Source: Chloroflexota bacterium (GTDB taxonomy: Bacteria > Chloroflexota > JAJPGV01). Taken from it: DNA of 64,000 bases. The DNA is taken from assembly GCA_021325635.1 (NCBI GenBank), contig JAJPGV010000007.1:1-64000 (forward strand), read 5' to 3'. Shown one piece after another: positions 8,739 through 18,800 of this stretch; the stretch's first letter is position 1, and every line of letters begins with the position of its first letter. Below the pieces are notes generated by a model. It worked only from the letters and a program-made list of their open reading frames with translations, was not told the origin of the DNA and ran no database searches. A program made the translations under genes and the position numbers.

Positions 8739-9533
8739 GTGGCACCGACACCGTTTCGGCCTGCAGCCCTGTCCATCGCCGGCTCCGACTCGAGCGCCGG
8801 AGCAGGCATCGCAGCCGACCTCAAGACCTTCGCCGCGCTGGGGGTGTACGGCTGCTGCGCCATTACCGCGATTACTGCCCAGAACACGTTGGGGGTGCAG
8901 GCCGTGGAGGTCCTGGAGCCCAAGCTCGTCGGTCAGCAGATCGGCTCGCTCATGGAAGACCTGGCCGTGCATGCGGTGAAGACCGGTATGCTGGCCAGCG
9001 CCGGCATTGTCCACGTCGTCGCCGACGAGATGCAACGGAAGGGCATCGACAAGCTGGTGGTCGACCCGGTGCTCGTTTCCAGCAGCGGCAGCCCCCTGCT
9101 GGACGAGGCGGGCTTGGCCGCGCTCAAGCAGCGACTGCTGCCGCTGGCGCTGGTCGTGACACCGAACATTCCCGAGGCGGAAGCGCTCCTTGGGAAAAGG
9201 ATCACCTCGACCGTCGAGATCATGGACGCCGCCCGAGCGATCCGTGACATGGGAGCGCGAGCAGTCATCATCAAGGGCGGCCATCGAACCGGAAGCGCCG
9301 ACGACGTGCTGTGCGACGCTGACGGCTTCCGGACGTTCAGCGGCCGGCGTATCGACACCGTGCACACCCATGGAACCGGCTGCGCCTTCTCGGCAGCTAT
9401 CACCGCCGGCCTCGCCCGGGATCTCGATCTGCGCCAGGCAACCGCACTCGCCAAGAGCTACATCAGCGCGGCTCTTGGCAGAGCCTATGCGGTGGGTCGC
9501 GGTAGGTCTCCGGTCAACCACTTCCCGTGGTAG
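8739..9533 (+). CDS. thiD: Hydroxymethylpyrimidine/phosphomethylpyrimidine kinase
   Basis: 264 aa. Phosphorylates HMP and HMP-P in thiamine pyrophosphate synthesis. The N-terminus [22 protein letters not shown] is the signature of Thi[32 protein letters not shown] and the anion-hole motif [13 protein letters not shown] near residue 210 are all present. The start is GTG, 18 nt after the protease stop. It lies upstream of the TPP riboswitch that precedes thiC, so it is not under that riboswitch unless another element acts on the whole transcript. Confidence 0.95.
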   Translation: MAPTPFRPAALSIAGSDSSAGAGIAADLKTFAALGVYGCCAITAITAQNTLGVQAVEVLEPKLVGQQIGSLMEDLAVHAVKTGMLASAGIVHVVADEMQRKGIDKLVVDPVLVSSSGSPLLDEAGLAALKQRLLPLALVVTPNIPEAEALLGKRITSTVEIMDAARAIRDMGARAVIIKGGHRTGSADDVLCDADGFRTFSGRRIDTVHTHGTGCAFSAAITAGLARDLDLRQATALAKSYISAALGRAYAVGRGRSPVNHFPW

Positions 9534-9544
9534 ACTGCCGCCAA

Positions 9545-11422
<1,878 letters not shown>

Positions 11423-11542
11423 GGGACCTCACGCGCAGCGCCATGGCCTTCTCGTGGCGCGTCGCTTGATCTAGCGGGGGCAAGGGCCCACGCTGCATGG
11501 TCTGGGCTGGGAGGTGCAGTGCGGGACTTGCGCGCCGCGCAA

Positions 11543-11558
11543 CCGTTCACATGAACGG
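11543..11558. repeat. Short inverted repeat CCGTTCA-CA-TGAACGG
   Basis: Perfect 7-bp arms around a 2-bp centre, with a further half-site (GGTGAACG) 5 bp to the right. It lies in the 235-bp gap between the convergent thiC and a small membrane gene. Nothing else is seen in that gap. It could be a protein-binding site or a weak hairpin. Confidence 0.4.
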
Positions 11559-11657
11559 GCCCGGTGAACGACCGCCTGAGCCTGCCACTTCGGCAGCCCT
11601 ACACGATGACCGACAGTCTCCGTCAGTCGACGTGGGCGAAACCGGCGGGGCTGATGG

Positions 11658-11831
11658 CTAGTGCTTGTAGGGGTTCGCGGAGCTGCCGGGGCCGGCGGCG
11701 ATGAGGCCCCAGGCCGCCGACGCGGCCAGCAGCACGAAGCCAACGGCGATGAGCGGATACAAGCCATAGATCAGCGCCGCTCCAACCAGGATGGCGCTGA
11801 GGAATATGCCTACGACGTGCCAGAATTCCAT
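11658..11831 (-). CDS. Small membrane protein, 57 aa
   Basis: 57 aa, two hydrophobic segments: VVGIFLSAILVGAALIYGL and LIAVGFVLLAASAAWGLIAA, followed by a short polar tail GPGSSANPYKH. A GGAGG ribosome binding site lies 2 nt before the ATG, which is close but supports translation. The protein has no recognised family. It is 47 bp downstream of the PPOX gene on the same strand, so the two are probably co-transcribed. Confidence 0.65.
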   Translation of the reverse strand: MEFWHVVGIFLSAILVGAALIYGLYPLIAVGFVLLAASAAWGLIAAGPGSSANPYKH

Positions 11832-11878
11832 GTCCTCCGATCATACCCGGCTCGCGAACTCTGGCACCGGTTAGCCGG

Positions 11879-12289
11879 CTATCGAACCTGGCCGTAGACA
11901 TGCTCTGGCTTGATCACCAGCACAAGCCGGCCGTCGGCCACCATAGCCTGGTCGTACTCCTCCCAGTTCGGGTGATCCTCCCCTCGCACCTGCCGGTAGT
12001 AGTGACGCAGCTCCGGAAGCGCTGGCCCACCTTCGATGAATGAGGCGCGGCCCTCGACCACGACGTACGTGTACCAGTCGTTCAGGTCGAGGCAGGATAG
12101 GCTGGCGCGAGGATCGCGCCTCAGATTCTTGGTCTTTGCCCGGTCCTGGGTTACGGAGATCTTGATGCTTCCGTCGTCGTCCAGGAAATACACCACGTTC
12201 GATAGCTGGGGCCCGCCATCACGCTTGATGGTTGCCAGCACAGCAGTGTGATTGCGGCGCACGAACTCGAGAGCCCTGTTCTCGTCCAT
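11879..12289 (-). CDS. PPOX-class pyridoxamine-5'-phosphate-oxidase-like flavin/F420 protein
   Basis: 136 aa split-barrel protein. HTAVLATIKRDGGPQLSNVVYFLDDDG is typical of the PPOX class, often annotated as F420-dependent oxidoreductase. IKISVTQDRAKTKNLRRDPRASLSCLD is the usual cofactor-binding stretch. The C-terminal HPNWEEYDQAMVADGRLVLVIKPEHVYG also fits. It probably binds FMN or F420; which one cannot be told from this. ACTGTA on the plus strand at 12295-12300 reads TACAGT on the minus strand, ending 5 nt before the ATG, so the gene may be leaderless. Confidence 0.85.
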   Translation of the reverse strand: MDENRALEFVRRNHTAVLATIKRDGGPQLSNVVYFLDDDGSIKISVTQDRAKTKNLRRDPRASLSCLDLNDWYTYVVVEGRASFIEGGPALPELRHYYRQVRGEDHPNWEEYDQAMVADGRLVLVIKPEHVYGQVR

Positions 12290-12354
12290 GGCTCACTGTA
12301 CCAACAGCCGCTGGTATACTGCCGGCATCCCCAACGTCCGGTTTGCGAGGCGGC

Positions 12355-12876
12355 TTGGCAGACGAAACCTTTGATCTGGGCCGGGCTACAGGAATCCTGG
12401 CCGACGCCGTGGGCGAACCGGGCAACAGACGATTCCGCATCTTAGCCCGCAACGAATATGAGCTCGCCAACCTGTGGGTGGAGCGGCAGCAGCTGGAGGC
12501 AATGGCAGCAGCCGTGGAGAAGCTGCTCACCGAGACGCCTCAGGCCGTTGGGGCCGACGACCCCGATCGCCCGCCACGAGAAGGCCCGCTGTCATTCGAC
12601 CTGCGGCCCAACATCGAGTTCCGCGTGGGCCAGCTGGCCCTCGGCTATCAGGAGCAACGCCAGCTCTTCGTGCTTCTGGCTCATGACATCGAGGCCGGGC
12701 AGGGCGCAGCGCCGACCTTCAGCTGCCTGGTAAGCCGTGAGCAGCTGCAGGCCTTTGGCTTCGGCGTCCATGCCCTCATCGCGGCAGGCAGGCCCCGCTG
12801 CCCCATCTGCGGGCTGCCCTCATCCGAGGGCAGCCACGATCACGCTCGCTCGAACGGACACAGCAAGGGAGGCTGA
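12355..12876 (+). CDS. DUF3090 family protein
   Basis: 173 aa from a TTG start preceded by GAGG. The frame is open further upstream, but the family homology begins here: ADETFDLGRATGILADAVGEPG corresponds to the usual FDP-dRFvaGtvGqPG start. FRILARNEYELANLWVERQQLEAM and EFRVGQLALGY also match the family. It ends with a CPICGLP zinc-like knuckle and a His-rich tail. The function of DUF3090 is unknown; in actinobacteria it neighbours genes for histidine and kinase-like proteins. A TATACT box at 12314-12319 is a likely -10 element. It is followed after 3 nt by the pterin dehydratase gene. Confidence 0.8.
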   Translation: MADETFDLGRATGILADAVGEPGNRRFRILARNEYELANLWVERQQLEAMAAAVEKLLTETPQAVGADDPDRPPREGPLSFDLRPNIEFRVGQLALGYQEQRQLFVLLAHDIEAGQGAAPTFSCLVSREQLQAFGFGVHALIAAGRPRCPICGLPSSEGSHDHARSNGHSKGG

Positions 12877-12879
12877 AAC

Positions 12880-13161
12880 ATGCCACTGACGGCGGATGAC
12901 GTCCGGAACCGGATGCACGAGATCGACGGCTGGCAATACGACGGAGCCGAGCTCCTGCGGACGTTCACCTGCAACTCATTCACCGATGCCATGCGCTTCG
13001 TCAACCGGGTGGCGGTGGCGGCAGAGCAGGCACATCACCATCCGGACATCGACATCCGCTACAACACCGTCAAGCTCAGCCTGGTGACCCACTCCGAAGG
13101 CGGCATCACCGACAAGGACTTCGCCCTGGCGGCGAGCATCAACCGCGCCGCGACAGAGTGA
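12880..13161 (+). CDS. 4a-hydroxytetrahydrobiopterin dehydratase (PCD/DCoH family)
   Basis: 93 aa, the full family length. The signature EQAHHHPDIDIRYNTVKLSL and the following THSEGGITDKDFALA carry the His residues that dehydrate 4a-hydroxy-tetrahydropterins. In bacteria the family recycles the pterin cofactor of phenylalanine hydroxylase or serves molybdopterin metabolism. No hydroxylase gene is in the window. Its stop overlaps the start of the next gene as GTGA, so the two are translationally coupled. Confidence 0.92.
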   Translation: MPLTADDVRNRMHEIDGWQYDGAELLRTFTCNSFTDAMRFVNRVAVAAEQAHHHPDIDIRYNTVKLSLVTHSEGGITDKDFALAASINRAATE

Positions 13162-13934
13162 AGCTGACCATCCTGGGCAGCGGCGCCGCGCTGCCCAGTG
13201 CGCGACACAACAACTGCTCGTTCGTGGCCCACTCCGCGCAGCCCATCCTGTTCGAGTGCGGCCCCAGCATCCTCTACCAGCTGGCGGTGGCCGGCATCAG
13301 CCCGGAAAGCATCCGAACAGTGATCGTGTCGCATATTCACGGCGACCATTCCCTGGGGCTGCCCATGCTGCTGGTCAGCGGCCAGATAGCTCAGCGAGAG
13401 CGGCCTCTCACCATCTGCCTACCCTCGTCCGCCGTCGACCAAGCCAAGCGCGTCTGCACCACCGTCTATCCCGGGCTCGAGCGGTTCATGACCTCCAAAG
13501 TGCAGTGGATTGGCCTACCCGAGAAGGATTCGGCCTCGTTGATGCTGCCGGGCAAAACCCGAGTGACCACAGCGCCAGCCCACCATCCCGTGCCAGTCGT
13601 CTCCTCCCACGTGAGCTTCGAGCCGGAGGGGCGCGATCTCACCTTCTCAGGTGACACGGCCTTCTGCGAGGCCGTGGCCCGCAACGCGGAAGGCACCGGC
13701 CTGCTGCTGCACGACTCGAACTGGAGCGACAAGCTGAAGAACGGATCGGGCCACGGCCATTCGTCGGCCGCGGACGCCGGCCGTGTGGCCAGCCTGGCCC
13801 GAGCAAAACGGCTCGCGCTGGTCCACCGCGCTGCTGAGCTGGAGGGCCACGAACCCGACGTCCGCTCCGAGGCAGCCGGCCAATTCAGCGGCGACGTCCT
13901 GGTGCCCGGCGACTTCAGCACCATCGACCTCTAG
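13158..13934 (+). CDS. Metallo-beta-lactamase-fold hydrolase (RNase Z-like)
   Basis: 258 aa from GTG, overlapping the previous gene by 4 nt. It begins MKLTILGSGAALPSARHNNCSF, as in RNase Z-like and arylsulfatase-like hydrolases. It contains the metal motif SHIHGDH near residue 58-64, a His in APAHHPVPV, the LTFSGDTAFCE Asp ligand and a late His (ALVHRAAE). It should hydrolyse a phosphodiester, sulfate or cyclic ester using two metal ions. It lacks the exosite arm of true tRNase Z, so a tRNA role is not supported. Confidence 0.82.
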   Translation: MKLTILGSGAALPSARHNNCSFVAHSAQPILFECGPSILYQLAVAGISPESIRTVIVSHIHGDHSLGLPMLLVSGQIAQRERPLTICLPSSAVDQAKRVCTTVYPGLERFMTSKVQWIGLPEKDSASLMLPGKTRVTTAPAHHPVPVVSSHVSFEPEGRDLTFSGDTAFCEAVARNAEGTGLLLHDSNWSDKLKNGSGHGHSSAADAGRVASLARAKRLALVHRAAELEGHEPDVRSEAAGQFSGDVLVPGDFSTIDL

Positions 13935-13943
13935 GCCTCTATC

Positions 13944-14390
13944 GTGCGAGCCCTGCTGCAGCGCGTGAGCGAGGCGTCGGTCGCCGTCGAGGGACGCTCG
14001 ACCGGCCGCATCGGCCAAGGACTGTGCATCCTGCTTGGAGTCGGCCCCGGCGACAGCCTGGACACGGCGAGGCTGCTCGCCAGGAAATGCGCCGAGCTGC
14101 GCATCTTCAACGATGAGCAGCGCAAGATGAACCGCTCACTGATAGAGGTCGGCCGCCAGGCGCTGGTCGTCTCGCAGTTCACGCTCTACGCCAATACGCG
14201 CCGTGGGCGCCGGCCAAGCTTCGTGGAGGCAGCACCGCCGGACGCCGCGGCGCCGCTGGTCGAAGCCTTCTCGGCCGCGCTGCGCCAGCTCGGCGTAACC
14301 GTGGAAACAGGCCAGTTCGGCGCAAGCATGCTGGTCGAGATACACAACGACGGCCCCGTCACCATCTGGCTGGACACAGACTCGCCGTGA
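13944..14390 (+). CDS. dtd: D-aminoacyl-tRNA deacylase
   Basis: 148 aa. Frees tRNA from wrongly attached D-amino acids (and glycine). The family signatures [17 protein letters not shown] (active-site region) and [14 protein letters not shown] (Gly-cisPro motif) are both present, and the [17 protein letters not shown] start is standard. Start codon GTG, 9 nt after the hydrolase stop, so it probably ends the same transcript. Confidence 0.96.
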   Translation: MRALLQRVSEASVAVEGRSTGRIGQGLCILLGVGPGDSLDTARLLARKCAELRIFNDEQRKMNRSLIEVGRQALVVSQFTLYANTRRGRRPSFVEAAPPDAAAPLVEAFSAALRQLGVTVETGQFGASMLVEIHNDGPVTIWLDTDSP

Positions 14391-14423
14391 TATCGATCGG
14401 CGCGACTTTGACGTCATCGCCAG

Positions 14424-14464
14424 AGAGGGCTCAATCGCGATTCCGCCCTGCCGAGTCGCCCTCT
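14424..14464 (+). terminator. Possible weak terminator after dtd
   Basis: AGAGGGC (14424-14430) can pair with GCCCTCT (14458-14464) across a 27-nt loop. There is no proper T-run. It is the only hairpin between dtd and the imuB promoter. Confidence 0.3.
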
Positions 14465-14487
14465 TCACCTTTGCCCGGCACCTATTG

Positions 14488-14517
14488 TTGACGGCGGTAT
14501 CCAGCTTCCGCTAGGCT
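14488..14517 (+). promoter_or_regulatory. Probable sigma-70-type promoter of imuB-dnaE2
   Basis: TTGACG (14488-14493) is followed after 18 nt by TAGGCT (14512-14517). Transcription would begin near 14524, inside the palindrome that carries the SOS-type box. A repressor bound there would block the promoter. Confidence 0.5.
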
Positions 14518-14560
14518 TAAGGCCCTTATAGAACGCTTGTTCTATAAGGGCCTTAAGCCT
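14513..14560. promoter_or_regulatory. 48-bp perfect palindrome with GAAC-N4-GTTC SOS-type box (probable LexA operator)
   Basis: Left arm 14513-14534 and right arm 14539-14560 are exact 22-bp reverse complements around the 4-nt centre GCTT. The core GAACGCTTGTTC fits the Gram-positive LexA consensus GAAC-N4-GTTC. It sits between the promoter and the imuB ATG at 14563 and leaves no room for a normal ribosome binding site. LexA binding is an inference from the core, the gene content downstream and the lexA gene at 43725-44381. Confidence 0.75.
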
Positions 14561-14562
14561 GA

Positions 14563-15861
14563 ATGAAGGATGCTGCTTCTCCCCTGGGATCGCGGCGCTG
14601 GCCGGCGCAGACGCACACCGGCTGCGTGTGGCTGCCACAGCTGCAGTTGCGGGCGGAGATCCTGCGCCATCCGGCCTGGGATGGGCGGCCGGTCGTCATG
14701 AGCGGCGGGCCGAGGGAGCGGAAAACAGTGCAGCTGTGCTCGCCTGAGGCAGAGCTGGCCGGACTGCGGCCGGGGCTGCCGCTGCGCGAGGTGCTGCCGT
14801 TGTGTCCCGACGCAATCGTCCTGCAGCCCGACCCGGTGCGAACTGCGGCGGTGCTGGAAGACGTCCTGCGCCAGCTGCAGCTCGTCACTCCGCGAGTCGA
14901 GATGAGCCGGCCATTGTGGGTATCACCGGGAAAACGCGCGGCGCTGGGCGTATTCGCCGGGCAGGAGATGGCGTTCCTCGATCTGCGCGGCAGCGAGCAG
15001 GTGTACGAGCACAGCTTCGACGCGCTGGAGCAGGCGATTCACGCTGCCGTCCCCTGGCTGCTGCAGCCCAGGCTGGGGCTCGCCGGGGGGAAGTTCGCCG
15101 CCGCCGTAGCCGCCCAGACCGCGAGCCCCCGGAGCCGGCAGGTGGTTCCGGCCGTGGAGACGGCGGCGTTCCTGGATCCGCTGTCCATACGCTTCCTGCC
15201 GTTTGCCAGCGAAGCCATCGAACGGTTGGAGCTGCTTGGCATGCATACCATCGGCCAGCTTGGGGCACTCCCCTTCTCTGCAGTCCAGGCCCAATTCGGC
15301 CGCGCCGGAGCGCAGTCCTGGCGGCTGGCCCACGGCCAGGACGGCGAGCCCATCGCGGCCGAGTCTTACGTTCCAACGGTCCGAGCCGCGCTGCGCTGCG
15401 ACGATCCACCGAGCAGCGTCGAGGCCATCCTGGCAGCGCTGGATCAGCTCCTATCGAGAGCCTTCAGCCAGCCGGCCATGCGCGGATGCTCGGCCAGACA
15501 GGTCCGGCTGCGAGCGCTGCTGGCCGACGGGAGCTCATGGGAGCGATCGTTCACCTTCAAAGAGCCGCTCTCCGGCAAAGACGCCATGCGGCGGACGCTG
15601 TGGGGCAAGCTGAAGGCGGCCAACACGCTGCCACCGGCCCCGGTGGAAGAGCTGTACCTGGAGCTGCTGGGACGGGGGCCCGAAACAGCGCGCCAGCTGC
15701 CCCTGTTCGGCCACCGCCTGCGCCAGCGCAGGGATCTGGCCCAGGCGGCCCAACAGCTTGCCGCTCGCTACGGACACATGCCTTTATACCGTCCCGTGGA
15801 GGTCGAGCCATGGTCGCGCATTCCCGAGCAACGATGGGCGCTTACACCCTTCGACCCCTGA
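14563..15861 (+). CDS. imuB: ImuB-like Y-family polymerase homologue
   Basis: 432 aa. It resembles Y-family polymerases (CVWLPQLQLRAEILRHPAW at the start, LGLAGGKFAAAVAA, RLELLGMHTIGQLGALPF helix-hairpin-helix, then a little-finger region). The acidic catalytic residues are not evident: the first motif lacks Asp and the second reads EMAFLDLRG rather than SIDEAxLD. That is the hallmark of ImuB, which acts as an adaptor in translesion mutagenesis. A beta-clamp binding motif, QLPLF, is at 378-382. The dnaE2 gene overlaps its 3' end by 52 nt. ImuA, the usual third member, is absent. Confidence 0.85.
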   Translation: MKDAASPLGSRRWPAQTHTGCVWLPQLQLRAEILRHPAWDGRPVVMSGGPRERKTVQLCSPEAELAGLRPGLPLREVLPLCPDAIVLQPDPVRTAAVLEDVLRQLQLVTPRVEMSRPLWVSPGKRAALGVFAGQEMAFLDLRGSEQVYEHSFDALEQAIHAAVPWLLQPRLGLAGGKFAAAVAAQTASPRSRQVVPAVETAAFLDPLSIRFLPFASEAIERLELLGMHTIGQLGALPFSAVQAQFGRAGAQSWRLAHGQDGEPIAAESYVPTVRAALRCDDPPSSVEAILAALDQLLSRAFSQPAMRGCSARQVRLRALLADGSSWERSFTFKEPLSGKDAMRRTLWGKLKAANTLPPAPVEELYLELLGRGPETARQLPLFGHRLRQRRDLAQAAQQLAARYGHMPLYRPVEVEPWSRIPEQRWALTPFDP

Positions 15862-18800
15862 ACGTTGCCCAGCCCCTCGCCGTCAAAACCGGCCCGGCGG
15901 GCCAGCCCCTGGCCGTGCGACGAGCAGGCCGGCAGCGCTGGCGTGCCGTCCTGGAGGTACAGGATTGCTGGCGCATCGACGACGAGTGGTGGCGCGAACG
16001 GCCGGTCTCGCGGCTGTATCACTGCCTGCTGCTCGAGGATGGCGGGCGCCTGACGGTGTATCACGACCTGCTCTCCGGGAGCTGGCTCGAGCAGCGCGAG
16101 GCCAATAGCCCACGGTGGGGCAGCAGCGGCCAAGGAATTGCCCGAGAAGCCACGCTTCACGTCCAGTCCCAGCCTGCCAGTCAGACTTCGCTGTATCACG
16201 AGCTGCACCTGCATACCTGCTTCTCCTTTCTCGAAGGCGCCTCACAGCCCGAGGAGCTGATCGACCGCGCACATGAGCTGGGTTACCGATCCCTGGCCAT
16301 CACCGACCACGACGGCCTGCACGGGGCAATGCTGTTTGCCCAGTACGCCAGCAAGAAGGCCGGCATCCGGCCGGTCACCGGCGTCGAGCTCACGCTGCGG
16401 CACGGGCTGCTGGCCGGCCGGCAGAGGACACATCCCGAGCCCGAGGAGACGCACGAGAGAGTCCATCTCACCCTCCTGGCTGAAAACCGTGAGGGCTACG
16501 CCAACTTATGTCAAATCATTACGGAGGCGCACCGCACCAGCCCTCTCGGAGACGTGGCGCTGGATCCCGCGTTCCTGGAAGGGCACACCAGGGGCCTCAT
16601 CGCGCTGTCCGGCTGCCGCCAGGGCGAGATCGGCCAGCTCGTCGATCGCGGCCGGCACGACGATGCGCTGGCGGCCGCCCGGCTTCTCGCGCAGCTGTTC
16701 GGCGCTGCCAGCACCTACGTCGAGCTGCAGCACAACCGGGTACGCGGCGACACGGTTCGTGTGGCCCACCTGGTCCAGCTGGCCGAGGAGGCAGGTCTGG
16801 CGATAGTCGCCACCGGGAACGTGCACTATCACCTGCGGGAGCGGCACCGCCTGCAGGACGCCCTCGTGGCCATCAAGCAACGCGGCACGCTGGAGGGAAC
16901 CCATCAGCTGCGGCGGCCCAACAGCGAGTTCGCACTGCGCTCGCCGGAAGAGATGGCGAGCGTGTTCGCACGCTATCCCGAGGCCATCCGAAACACCGGG
17001 CTCATCAGTGAGCGCTGCTCCGAATTCCGTCTGGACGAGGAAGGCAGCCTGCACTACGGCTTTCCGGATTTCTTCCATAAGGACGGTGAACAGAACTGCT
17101 CCGACGACCAGGTGCTGGCCAACTACTGCTGGTCGAAGCTCGACGAGCGCTACGCGGCGCCGGACGACGAGCAGACGTGGGGACGGGTCAAACCACCGGG
17201 CTTCCGCAAGGAGACCCTGGCCGAGGCCAAGGCCGTGCGAGAACAGGCCAGGAAACAGCTACGGGAAGAGCTCGCCCTGGTCGCCAGCCACAAGATGTCC
17301 GGCTTTTTCCTGATCTATCGGGACCTCCAGGCGCTGGCCACCGAGGTAGCCGGCGAGCTGCGCAGCAGCGGCGATCCGCACGAGAACCGCCGCTCCCTGC
17401 CGCCAGGACGGGGCCGTGGATCCTCGGTCAGCTCGATCATCTGCTACCTCATCGGACTGTCCCACGTCGACCCGGTGCGCCACCGCCTGTTCTTCCGGCG
17501 CTTCCTGAACGAGGAGCTCCAGACCGTCCCGGACATCGACCTGGATTTCAGCCGCGAGATTCGCGAGCAGCTGATCCTGCGCGTCTACCAGCGCTACGGA
17601 CACGATCACGCCGCGCTGGTATGCAGCTTCGCGACCTATCACATCCGCAGCGCCATTCGCGATCTGGGCAAGGTGCTGGGGCTCCCGCTGCCGGCGCTGG
17701 ACAAGCTGGCCAAGCTGTCCGAGGGCGGCTCAGCCACAACCGTGAAGCTCGAGCTCGAGCGATTGCCGGAGTTCAGAGGGCAGGGAGACGGACCGCTGTG
17801 GCAGCATCTCATCGAGCTCGCGGCCCAGATAGACGGATTTCCGCGCCACGTCTCGCAGCACGTGGGCGGCATGATCATCTCCTCGCGGCCGCTGGTGGAG
17901 ATCGTCCCGGTGCAGCCCGCCAGCATGGAGGGGCGGTTCATCTGCCAGTGGGACAAGGACTCCTGCGACGATGCCCACTTCGCCAAGATCGACTTCCTGG
18001 CGCTGGGCATGCTGTCACTGGTCGAAGAATGCCTGGACATGATCGGCCGGAACCGGGGCGTCAAAGTGGACCTGACGTCGCTCGACTACGACGACCAGGC
18101 CATCTACGACGAGATCCAGGCCGGTGACACCATCGGCACCTTCCAGATCGAAAGCCGCGCGCAGATCCAGATGCTGCCGCGGACGCGGCCCGAGAACCTG
18201 GACGATCTCGCCGTCCAGGTGGCCATCGTTCGCCCCGGGCCGATCGTGGCCAACGCCGTGAACCCCTACGTCCGGCTGCGGGAGAAGCTGCGAGAAGCTG
18301 CTCAAGGAAGGGGCCAAACTCCCGCTCTCCGGACGATGGGCCACAGTCTGCCGGCCCCTTTGAGAGACGCGCTCGACGCCATCCTCCGGGAGACCCTGGG
18401 CGTGGTGATCTTCCAGGACCAGGTGCTGGAAATCGCCACGAGCGTGGCCGGATTCACGCCCGGCGAGGCGGACAGATTCCGGCGGACGATGAGCCGCCGG
18501 CGATCCAAAGAAGCCATGGAAGGCTTTCGCCAACGATTCATCGACGGCGCCGCGGCCAGAGGAGCGAGCCGGCAGGAAGCCAACTCCATCTTCGAGAAGC
18601 TCTCGGGGTTCTCGGACTTTGGCTTTCCCAAGAGCCATGCCTACGCGTTCGCGGTGCTGGCCTATCAGTCGGCTTGGCTGCGGCACTATTTCGGCCCGGA
18701 ATACTACGCCGCGCTGCTCAACAACCAGCCAATGGGCTTTTACGAGCCGAACGTCCTGATCGGCGACGCCAAGCGGCGCGCCATCAACGTCCTGCAGGTG

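Noticed and set aside
14802-15809. Upstream extension of the dnaE2 frame
   Set aside because: This stretch overlaps imuB in another phase and is Arg/Ala/Pro-rich. The DUF6504-like and polymerase homology begins after 15810, where a good ribosome binding site lies.
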